64,000 nucleotides of DNA from the NCBI RefSeq assembly GCF_014633365.1, contig NC_068347.1:28376116-28440115 (forward strand), written 5' to 3'. A program made the position numbers and the translations under genes. This document shows, piece by piece, positions 32,960-43,977 of this stretch (position 1 is the stretch's first letter; the number at the start of each line of letters is the position of its first letter). The notes under the pieces are model-generated. The model did not search any database. It had not been told where the DNA came from and saw only the letters and a list, made by a program, of their open reading frames with translations. This DNA is from Diospyros lotus (taxonomy: Eukaryota > Streptophyta > Magnoliopsida > Ericales > Ebenaceae).

Positions 32960-35900
32960 CTATAACAACACTTCAGGATAAACAATATTTGTAGTAGAAT
33001 CCAAACAATCTTTAGGGATCAGAATACTTATACGATCAACTGATGTACATCTGGACAATGCCACATATAATTGCCAATTGCTAAACACTGGTATGCGCAA
33101 ATCAACCCCAACAGATTTCACAAATTGTCTTTGAGATTTATTAATGGTCAAGGCATATGCTAATCGGACTGGAAATTGACGTCTTGTCATTTGGAAAGGC
33201 ATTTCTGAAGAAGATGGTGCCAATGATATCCTTGGTATGAATGCCAAATTGCTAAACTTTTCTCCAGTTAAAATTTGATCTTCAATTATGCGAGTGTTGC
33301 ACCTAGTAACCATCAATCTTGTACCATTACATAGTCCATCTTTCAGTGCAATGTTTCTCAAAAATATTATAGGACAGTCCACCTTCAACTCTAACTTAAA
33401 AGTTGGCAACCTAGGAGGATCCAATAAATTTAAATATTCATTAGGATATCTATTTGTAATGATATGATCGATTTCATTATCTTCAGACATTTTATTTGCT
33501 GCAAGATAAGTATATAATCTCCCTGGAAAGATATTCAATGCAGTAGCATTGATGTCACTAACATCATCGTTACGCGCAGACAGAATTGTGCGTTCAGTTA
33601 AAAATGTTGGGATTGACGTCTCTATTAGCATTTTCACGGCCTTCATGATTCAAGCGCATATTCAAATCCAAAGTTAAGATATGTATATACTTCCATAGAA
33701 CAGAGTGTCTTAATGATGCATTCACAATTTGCTCACGAACTCCTTTGGGTATAACTGGTAAGATTTGTCGAATGTCTCCACTAAGAACAATAGTAATACT
33801 CCCAAATGGCTTTTCACTACCACAAACATCCCTCAATGTACGATCAACCGCCTCAACACAATGTCTATGTTGCATCGAAACTTCATCCTAAATTATAAGT
33901 TTTGTTTCTCTAAATAACTCAACTTGTAATGATTGTTTGCTAAGCCCACAATTTGAATTTTCTAACACATCTAATGGGATGGAAAATATTAAATGTGCAG
34001 TGCGACCTCCAACTAGCAACAATGATGCAATTCTAGATGAAGCCATAGTAATAACGATATGCCCAAGGTTGCGACATTTTAATACTATCGTATTGTACAA
34101 AAATGTTTCCCTGTTCTAGCACCCCCATTCAAAAAGAAAATAACTCATTTATTTTGAAAAACTGAAGAAGTGATTGTGTTATAAGCATTCTATTATCCAT
34201 TGTTGAGACAATCAATAGAAATTTGTGAATCTACCTATTGTGCCTCACTCTATAGTTTTCGATGTTCGAATATCAATTGATTACCAACTACTGCACTCCA
34301 ATTTGTAGTAGGTTGTGGCATGAGTGGGAAGTCAATTAAACTTTTGCCTAATTCATGAAGCATTTGATTCAAAAGATGGAGACCATAATATTTAATTTGA
34401 GCCTCAGTTGGGTTAGAAATGGCAAATAATGTACGAATCTTATGTGCAAGATCATCACATATATGCTTTGAGAATTGATTCCATAATGCACATAGATTTA
34501 GTGGAGAACACTGGGTGAGAATAATACTAAACAATCTCCTTAATTGATATCCAGTTTTCATAATTACATCCTCTTTCAAGCATTGTATCCATTCTTCATC
34601 ATCTTTTAAAAGCCCCCTTGCAACACATGCTAATTTAAATGTATCATGCACAACATTATCGACCGTGCATAAAGACTAAAACGACTTTGGTCCTTTGACA
34701 ACGGTTAGTAACAAACGCAGATAAAATCTTTCACCACAATTAGGGCTGGCAAAATACATTCTACCAATTGCAAATCCCCTTTCTCCTGATTTCCATCTCT
34801 TTTCCTACTTAAGCCAAACATAATGCTATAGAAATTCTTGATAAGTGAATGGACATTCATCTTCACTGCCAGCACAATATGCAAATAAGCCAGTAAAAGT
34901 TGACATTTGTTGACCAACTCTAGATTAAATCGTTTCTAATGACTCTTCTGGGTTAAAAACAACGCGATGCATTCCAAGTAAATGAAGTGTCAATCGTACA
35001 ATTGTTGGCATCTCTGCATGCAAATGATGACCAAATATTCGCCAAGCAGCTTCTGGAGGTCCAATATACCTTGCATCGAGATATTGTTGAATCTCATTTA
35101 TCATTCCTAACACCATCGTTATACGATCATAACCCTTATAAATGTACTTATGTGTATACTTAACACATCTCATCCCGGCACAAACTTCCACATTTATATG
35201 ACAGTTGAAAAATTTAGAAAGATATGCATTGTATGGTACGACATCCCTCTTATCAACTTCTTACCCTCTCACAGTATGTACTTGACCATTATTGCGACGA
35301 CGATAGATAGGGTATCCATCTTGATCCATAGTTGTTGTTTTTGTAAAAACTTGAGGGTATCTCTTAGTGCATCTACCATTTTCCATACATGGTGCTTGCG
35401 GATTTCGAGCACCACGCGGTCTATGTACCATACAACATTTGATAGTTTTAAAAAGAATAGGATCATCTTTTGGGTCTGAAAATTCTGTATAGACTAATTT
35501 GTTTACTTAAGCATCGAATTTTGTCTGGACCCTTAAGAAATAAAAGTGCATGCATATGAGGGAGGCCTCGTTTTTTAAATTCAATTGTAAAAACATATGC
35601 AACTTTATTTCCAAACACCTTATTTGTTTCTATCACCTTCATCAAATATTTTCTCTTCAACTCAAAAACACGGGCAATTAAATCAGGACGATCAATATGT
35701 TTTTGATGTGATAATAATGCTAAAGTAATTTCTGGTTAACTGGGATTTGCAGTCATGGTCAGAAAAATATCTGGGTGTTGATTGTATCGCGTGATAGCCA
35801 TTGAATCTTGAAAATTTTCAAACATATGTCTTGGACTACCAGTAAATGAAGATGGCAAAATAAACCTTTGACCAATTTGACTAAGTCTCATATAATCTGG

Positions 35901-37424
35901 ATCCATATCCGACAACTCTTGGTACAGCTCAGCCCGAAGTTTCCCTTGATTAAGCTTGTAGTATGTCAATCGATTTTGCTCAGTTGCAGCCCAAGCATCT
36001 ACCAAAAACTCTTGAAATAATTTTCCATCTCTCAAAATTATTGAATAATCTGTGGGTCGTTCAAACAAACGATAACTATAAAAATTCATTTGAGTAAATC
36101 GATCAGTTGAAGGTCGATCATACTGAACATTCCACAATTTCAATTCAGGTTCCTATCCAAGTTCACCATATGGAAATAATAGAACATAATGTAATGGCAA
36201 ATATGCTGGGTGACATTCATTAATTTGCATCAACTCATTATTTTCTCAAAAATGTAAGATAATATTTCTCATTCCACTTGCCTCTGTTCCATCACTCGGT
36301 ATTACAATCACAATCTCATCTGCAGTTGGTAGGTTATACCGATGTCGATCAGTTTTTGAATTGTAATAAAGATGAGCAGATAGATTGTGTCCTACCGAGT
36401 CTAATTGATGTAAAATGACATGAGCCTGGCGAAATTTATCTACAAATGCATTGACTTATAACAAACTATCCTGAATAATTTTGAGAACATCCCTTCTCAA
36501 GATAGGATTTATATGATTACGAATTTCTAAAACTGAATCAGGGTCATAAATATGCAGTTGAGTATAACTCGCATCCTGCCTTGGTTGTGGTTGTAGTGAT
36601 CCTGTTCGATGTCGCAATTCTTCATGAATTATGAATGATATAGGGCCCCTTCCACTGAGTACTTTAGGATCTAATGTAGCACCAAGACTCGTAAAATCAT
36701 TGGTTGCGTTGTACACTCGAGTATAACTTCGAAAGGATTTTGATTGATCATTATTCCCATCATACAACGCCTGAAGTGGTGGAGGGAGTGTAATAAGTAA
36801 ATGTAGCCTAACATTTCCTTCCAAACAAGTTCCGAATAAGGGACGTTTCATAGATGATTTTGTCAATTTTTCATCCATCCAATGTAAGGCTAAACAATAA
36901 GGACATAATACATTCATCTTACTAAGATAATGGCAGCAAGAATCTTTGTATACCCGAACGTCAATTGATGTACTCATAGGCATATCTTCTAATTCATCAT
37001 CAATACATAAATCTTCTTGAAGAAATTGAATTATAAGAGTAGACCTATGAATATTGTGTATAAATAAAAATTTGTAAAACAAAATGGTATGAGTAAAAGT
37101 ATGTATTTCAAGATTATACACAGTAGTTTACCGATTCCTTTGCGGAGCTAAAGATGTGATTGGCATAGAAAATGAACATGTAGAATGATGGGTAACCATT
37201 ATTCATTTTTGTGCCGAATAAGAATCTTCAGTTATTGTTTCCCACTTCAGGCAAGTGAGATCGTGACGAATTGGTGTTAAAAAAGATTGTTTTGGGTTAA
37301 TACATTCCTTTGATCTTTCTCGTTCTCGTTGCAGGTGTTGTCCCAATTGGTATACAGAATATGACTTTTGATTTTTTTCACGTTCTCGTCGTGCACGTTG
37401 GGCCAATGCAGCTTTTGATAACAT
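32960..37424 (-). pseudogene. Helitron replication initiator/helicase (RepHel), multiply broken
   Basis: Pieces occur in order along the - strand. 37424-37203 is a basic N-terminus. 37121-36456 has a CPYC zinc-binding-like motif and the FGTCLEGNVRL block. 36143-35736 is the Helitron-like N domain (QMNFYSYRLFER, then RFILPSSFTGSPRHMFENF). 35660-35463 holds the HUH nuclease motif GLPHMHALLFL (HMH at 35550-35558). About 35480-35250 is the NPQAPCMENGRC and DQDGYPIYRRR block. 35191-34925 has the tyrosine motif YTHKY (35144-35158). 34917-34250 is a linker region. The PIF1-type SF1 helicase follows: Walker A as GGARTGK (about 34106-34126), DEVSM (33873-33887), [11 protein letters not shown], and C-terminal [11 protein letters not shown] and YVALSRCTS (33646-32960). 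Stops and frameshifts separate the pieces, so no functional protein can be made. Confidence 0.9.
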
Positions 37425-40400
37425 ATTATCATTGTGTGCCTATAATGAGAATATTTTAGGAGTATGCACTTGTTGGTTTAAAGACACTACCCATCTTTTT
37501 AGCGTGTGATGTTTTCCACTTTCCCTTTTATTCTTCATGTTCTTTTCTTAAAAACTTTTTATAAGAAAAATAAAAAATTAAAAAAACTATATTATGTAGT
37601 TTCCTTTTTTTTTTTTCTTATATATTTTCTTCTCTTATTCGTTTGCTTCTCTTTTTAATAAACAAACATATTGAAAATTCAAATTAATGCTTACTTTAAC
37701 ATATTTTAGAAAAACATTCCACATTCAATAAAAAGAATTTTGAATAAATATTTGAAAAGAAACTTTTTAAAAATGTACATAAAAAAGAGTACATGACACT
37801 ATGTAATTCCTACAAAAATTTATATGACAATATTCAAAAAAGAAACTTTTAAAACTTATTGAGAAACCATACCACATGATGTGCATTTTTCTTTCTTTTG
37901 CTAGAAGGGATAGCCTTTTCTTTTTCCTTTGCCTACAATAAAAAATAAGTAGAATATATTTATAAATTATTTTTAAAATGATAAGAAAATGTATATCCTT
38001 ACCTCACGAATATGAATAGTATTAAGGTCATGCTCATCGCGAATATCAACATTAATATTTTTTTTTTTGAAGAAATCGAACCTATACATACAAACACGTT
38101 AGAGTGATAAATAAAATTTTATACACATAAATAAAAAAATTAGTAAACGGAATTGGTATTATGGTTAGGTGTAAGTCTCCATCCATCTATAAAGTACGAG
38201 AAAAAAAATATTATATTAGAAGAAAATTATATATGATAATTTTTTTTTTAAAAAAAAATAGGCCTTACATTATAAGAGAGGTACTTAAAATTATATGAAG
38301 AAAAAAAAAATTACTTGACCAAAAATAGTGATATTGTCGGTTATACTTCAACCGAAAAATGTTTGGTTATATAATTTTAGACACCAAAAAATAAAAAATT
38401 AGCAATACTAAATAGTTAACATGGATTTAATTGGCAATGTCATATTATTTCCAAATCAGTTGCTACCAAATTAAATAATAAAATTAAATATTTTATTTAA
38501 ATAAATAACTGCCATGGATAAAAAATACTTAACGGGTCATAATCAAGATGTATTTTAATAATCACCTTAAAATGATAAAATTAAAACTGGAGCACAACAA
38601 TTGTCCAAATTTGAACTCTTATCTTTCCTAACTGACTTCACTTTTATATAAATGAAATTAAAATCAAAATCAAAACCTGGTATGAATAATTATCACTTGA
38701 AAAGTCCAAACATAAATTTAGGCACAAAAAATAAATTTCAATAGATAACAAAGTCATTTTATAAATAATAATGAATAATTATTTCACACACACATTTCTA
38801 TATATATACGAACACACATGGTTGGGGCCATGGCAACCATTGCTCGCTGCCAGCCGCCATGGCCACGACCATCAATGGAAGAAACTCTGATTCGAGATCG
38901 AAGAATCTTGGGTTTTTTTACCGCGAGTGGTCGGGAACCTTTGTGTTCCCCGACCCCCATGAGTCAGGAACTCTTGGTCGGGGAACACGTTTTTTTTATG
39001 TTATTTTAATTAAAAAAGATTTTATTATAATAAAATAAAAAATAAAATTAATAAAATAAAAATATAACACAAATAAATGAATTCTTTTTGAGTAACCAAT
39101 TTCGATTTAAACTTTGATAGTAAAAATCGCCTTTCATCATCATTCAAAAAAGAAGTTTTTATTTCTTTTGAAATTAAATCATTTATGATTTACACTGTTG
39201 GTTTTTTTTTTTTTTATTTAAAAAATTTCAAATGTTGTAATCCATAATTTTTTTAAAAATTGATATTTAGAATACTTAATATTAGATTCCAAACTAAAAA
39301 TTAAAAAATATTTTAAACGTGAGCATTTGTGCATACATAAACATGTAGTGTAGTCCATAATGTTTTAATTGCTTCTAAACATTTTGTGTATACACATAAG
39401 TCTGCTTTTATGCATACACATACACATTAGTTTGCTCATAACTGTTTAATGTTTATGCATGCACATAATCAATAGTTAATTAAAAATTTTAAAAACTTGC
39501 CGCCCATGAAGCATCTTTCGACGCCCATGTATATACACAGCATCTTTTGCTACATACACATATATGTGCTACATAAATTAAATTTTTAATTAACAATAGA
39601 GCATCTTTTGTTGCTCATTTAAAAACATACACAAAAATGCACAGAACTCAAACATGTATTTGTTTGCTGCTCATTGTCTATATACATTTAAGTGAAAAAG
39701 GATTAATATATACATAAATGGAGCAACAAACAAACACCATTTGATAGAAATGCCCATTAAGATCTTGACAGAAACCATTTGATAGAAATACATACACAGA
39801 AACGAACTCCATTTGATAGAAACGCTCCCATCTAACTTCATTTGACAGAAACACTCAAATAAAGAGAGAAACACTCATTAATTAAAAATTTGACAGAAAC
39901 ACTCATTAAGATTTCTGTCAAACATTTGACAGAAACGCTATATATATGCATTTTTGTTAATCCATATGGATTAAACATTATCCGCAAATGGATTAAACAT
40001 TAAGATCTTGCATTAAGAATTATGTGAAAGAAATCTTTGCGAAAATGCGTGAAAAGAGGGAAAAAGTTAAAATAAAGTGAGATGGGAAGTGGAGTGGGAA
40101 GCAGAAGGAAATAAATCTTACATTAAACATTAATGCAAATGGAGTTCATTTGAGATGGGAGCGTTTTTGTCAAATGGATTAAACATTAAGATCTTGCATA
40201 TATATATATATATAACAAAAAACATTAAACATTAAAGAAAGAGAGAGAAGCAAACATTAGGTTCCATTTGGAATGAGTAAACATTATATTGCAAACATTA
40301 AACATTAGATTCCAAATGTAACTCGAATGAGCAGCAAACATTAAACAGGAAACATTATATTACTTTTGTGCATACATAAACATTAAACAAAGAACAACAA

Positions 40401-40517
40401 ACAGAAATGTATACATAGATTTGCAAACATTAGATTCCAAACATTAAACATTTGCAAACATTAGATTCCAAAGGGCATACATACATATAAAATTTGACTA
40501 TTTCCTTCACAATCTAA
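37425..40517. repeat. Helitron 5' internal region, AT-rich with short repeats
   Basis: Non-coding part of the Helitron. At 39730-39935 a 'catttga(t/c)agaaac' phrase recurs at least six times. At 40240-40480 'aaacattaaacatt' and 'gattccaaa' recur. An inverted pair of about 25 bases lies at 39808-39832 (catttgatagaaacgctccc) and 40151-40175 (gggagcgtttttgtcaaatg). A GC-rich island at 38815-38985 stands out from the AT-rich surroundings and might be captured host DNA, but no protein family was recognised. Confidence 0.55.
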
Positions 40518-41013
40518 TCATGAGCAGCAAACACACAAAATATATTTATATGTATGTAAACAACGAACACCATCATTTCTGGCGTACATTACATACATAC
40601 ACAGAAATACATACACATATATGTGGTGTTGGCAGGGGGTGACGGGGACGGCGAGGCAAGCTGCACTGTGGCCGGGTGGGGGCAATGATCGGTGTGAGCG
40701 GCTGCAGGGGCGATGGCAGTCCGAGCGGCCGCAGGGGCAAGGGAGATAGAGAAAGAGAGAGAATGAGAGGGGGAGGGATACAGGCAGAGGGACAAGCAAT
40801 GGGTTTGGCGCTTTGAGAGAGAGAGAGAATGGGAGGGGCAGGACATAAGAGAAGTGAATGGGATGGGATAGTTTTTTTTTTTTTTTTGGGGGGGGGGGGA
40901 ACATACCTAATCTTAGCCATAGATGAAAAATTAAAACTCATCTCAACTATCAAAAAATGTCTCCCTCACATTTGTCTCTCAATTTCAAAACTCATCATCC
41001 CTTATTATATAGA
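40518..41013 (-). other. Helitron 5' terminal region with GC-rich block and poly-A/C tract
   Basis: Runs from the TC terminus at 41013 inwards. It contains a T-run followed by a G-run (about 40870-40900) and a GC-rich, GA-rich block at 40625-40830. Overlapping ORFs in three - strand frames are proline- and serine-rich because of these tracts; none resembles a known protein. The terminus TCTATATAATAAGGG is followed by a GATGAGTTTTGAAATTGAG leader. Confidence 0.5.
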
Positions 41014-43780
41014 TTATATAGTTGATTTGTGAATCTGCGACCTCCTTAATTTTGAATCCTACTGCATTTTTGTTGTTTGCTTTCTTTGTGCAATCTTTTT
41101 TCTTTCAACTAATTTGATTCGGCTTCCAGTGATTTGAGATTATGTGAGAGCCATTCAAATATTCTTAGGCTTTTTGAATATTTCATACAGATGACGTCAA
41201 TTGTTATTGCTAATATACAACAATAAAATTATTTGAAAGGAAACATCGTCGTCAAGCCGCCTAAGCCTACAATAAAGAAAATAGTTAGAGGGTGTGGGAA
41301 GGTCCCCACCCAAACACTCTGATACTCAAGTCAAATATTAAAAATAATGAAGATTGTATTAAAATTAGTATTAGGGACGTACATTTTTTTAGAATGAATG
41401 TATGTTTATTTACAAAGGGTATGGAGTAATCCTAAGTAGTCTGAAATTATGATTCTCATAAATAACGTCTATCTTGACATTTCTTAATCATGTTATAATT
41501 ATAATTTTTACAAATAAGATCTATGTTGACATTTTTTAATCCTATTAGCATTAAAATTCTTATAGATAATATTTATCCCCATATTCTAAAATCATTTTAA
41601 GATTCTTAATGGACAATTGTTTATCCCTTTCGTATAATCTTTTGATGGATTTTTAAATGTCAGAGTTATCTAATTTGCACGTTATACAAGATCTCTTTGA
41701 TTTATGGGAAAATTTACACACTTTAGCCCAAATAATTATTTTCGGCTTTTAGGTCTTTTTTTTTTAATATCTTTTAATGCCTTTTGCCTATGATCCAATG
41801 AGTAATAAGGTCATTAATTCAATAAAATAAATAGTTTCAAGTGATAGTACACAATTTCAATAATAATTGTCCTAATTCTTTGATTTATTTTATAAAAAAA
41901 CAATAACCCTCAAGGTTTGATTTGTTGATCAATTGAGTATAATTATGAAAATTTTTGTAGGATGAACCCATTAACTTTTAGGTTAGCTTTGCATATATTC
42001 TTTATAAAGTTTGTTTAAATTACACTAATAATTTTTGTTTTTTTTTTAAATAATATCTACCGTTACTATCATTTAAAGACCAAGTAAATTGACTAGTTTG
42101 ACCTTATATTTAAGATGTTATCTTTTTTTATCTCTTATCTGCGATCTATTTTTCACTTTTATCTATTCATTCCTATATTTTATTTTCGCATTTGTTATTA
42201 CTAATATACAACAATAAATATGTTTATAGCGTGAAAGTGTCTCAAGTGTAGTCCTTATGAGACATGTAGAGAATTAAATCAATTAAGGGCATGGGTGGGT
42301 CTCCTGTGTGGACCCTTAGTTGCTTAAACCAGTATTGTGACCGAAGTGTAAAATACAAAAAGCAAGTACAATTATAGTCTTAACAAAGTAGTGATCGTAT
42401 ATTTACTAAAGGATAAATTTCATACTTCTAAAAGAGGAGAAGACTAACAAGTGAAGAAAAATCCCCAATATCTGCCATACATCTCGAGGTTTCTCCCGAG
42501 TTTGTAGACAAGCATGTCAAATAAATAATTGATTTCGTCCTTTATAGTTATGTGTTAATAATATTTGGAGATCAAGTCTCTTGGGACTTGTAATGTCTTG
42601 AAATGGTCTTTCGCAAGATTGGAAGAGAGACTTCTAAGTCTAAATAGCCTGCGAAAGTCTCTCAAAATAGTAATAGGCAAATGACTAATGAATTCTCAAT
42701 AAAGTCTCTTAAAGGCCTCGAGGGAAAGGTCTTTAGATGAGGTCACTCGACTTGTTTCTTAGTTTTAATCGTTTGGTCTCGAGTGATGTCACTTAGCTAA
42801 TTTCTCTTCGTCACTTAGTCTCGATCTCTTAGTTAATATCTCTTGGTTACTTGATCTCAATCATTCAATGACTTTTTATATCTATGATTTTTTTTTTATG
42901 TATAAATTTCTTCTTTAAATAGGCCTTTGGGCCATTTTCATTAGGTTTGTGCTATTCTTGATTATGGGCCCACTTTTTTAGACATAACATCATTATTTTT
43001 CACATCACCGATGCCCTTTAATAAATTGAAGTTGTTGGCATTTTTTTTATTACTTTTACATTTTTTCGGTGTGTGAAGCTTTGAACCTATTAATTGTTGG
43101 GTTTAAAGTTCAATCAACCTTAATAGCTTTGTCCTTACTATCTCCAAATATCCATTTTCAAAGTACAACCTTGCTAGTTATATTTGCCAAGCGGTTATTA
43201 GTTGCTTGAAGATTCTTTTCTCTAAACTTTTGAAATTTGAGTTTTTGAATAATCCGTAACCATATATGGATTATTTAAAACCCATATAAATTTTGGTTTT
43301 TTAAGGGTTCAAACCCATTTGACATTTGAGCTCAAATTGGTGATAGTACAGCTTTGCGAGATATAGTGAAGATTTTGGTAGGTAAATTTACTTACATTGT
43401 CTAATCTAGTTGAAGAGAATGCAAAATACGTAATTGTTAAATTTGTCTCTCTCATTCTCTCTAGATTTCAGTTTCCCCTTTTATTTCTCTCATGAATCGT
43501 CACTGATGGGTTTATTAATGGTATTTTGATTTAGTGTTTTATTTTTTTTGTAATTTTATAAGATAGTAGAAAGAAAAAGTATTATAAAAATTTTAATAAA
43601 ATTAATAATTGTTACTTAACAACAAGAAGGTATCTGTTGAGAGCGTTGCACGGTCAAGAGACATCAATATTATTTTTAAAAACACTTTTAACAATCGACG
43701 TATTTTAAACAAACTTATAAATAGTATATGAAATTTATTCTAACTTTTAATTAAACTTAATTAGTGTGTAATTTAAGAAT
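41014..43780. other. AT-rich intergenic DNA between the Helitron and FCA
   Basis: No gene is visible. Besides the dispersed repeat at 41199-41820, a third, more diverged copy of its left part seems to start at about 42199 (attactaatatacaacaataaa). The FCA promoter should occupy the right-hand end, but no confident TATA box was assigned. Confidence 0.6.
41199..41820. repeat. Dispersed LTR-like repeat, copy 2
   Basis: Aligned with 22547-23045. It contains 'tacaacaataaa', 'catcgtcgtcaagcc', 'actctgatactcaagtca', 'tatttacaaagggtatggag', 'attatgattctca' and 'aatttacacactttagccc'. This copy lacks the long LTR that interrupts the end of copy 1 and so approximates the uninterrupted form (gcctatgatccaatgag). 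Confidence 0.6.
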
Positions 43781-43882
43781 TATTACGTCCATTCATAATT
43801 CACCCAGTCGGCCATACGGACATATAATTTATAATTTATTATAGCAGGCGGCACTGCACTCTCGTCTTTCCTCACCCCCAAT

Positions 43883-43936
43883 CTCTCTCTCTCTCTCTCT
43901 CTGTTTCGAGAGTCCTTGTCTAGGGTTAGGGTTTTG
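43883..43936 (+). promoter_or_regulatory. FCA 5' leader: CT tract and telo-box
   Basis: A CT microsatellite (about 43883-43902) is followed by 'tagggttagggtttt' (43921-43935), which contains the telo-box AAACCCTAA on the - strand. Telo-boxes near plant transcription starts are bound by TRB/AtPur-alpha-type proteins and often mark housekeeping genes. Their effect here is inferred. Confidence 0.6.
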
Positions 43937-43977
43937 TTGTTTTCAGATTTTGTATTTCCTTTTGAATAGTTTCTGTA

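Larger units (their letters stand above)
32166..41013 (-). mobile_element. Full-length Helitron (8.85 kb), RepHel gene decayed
   Basis: On the - strand the element starts TCTATATAATAAGGGATG at 41013 and ends GGGCATTCCCTAG at 32166. The base before TC is A (complement of 41014) and the base after CTAG is T (complement of 32165). This is the A/T insertion with TC...CTRR ends and no target duplication that defines Helitrons. A GC-rich block (ATGCACGGGCAT) sits about 10 bases inside the 3' end, as the subterminal hairpin normally does, though only a 4-base stem survives. The 32960-37424 segment encodes the Rep-helicase relic. The 3.6 kb between the 5' end and that gene is low-complexity and repeat-rich. 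Confidence 0.8.

Noticed and set aside
40518..40953. Three overlapping proline/serine-rich - strand ORFs as a captured gene
   Set aside because: Open frames in three phases over GA/CT and G/T homopolymer tracts indicate composition, not coding.
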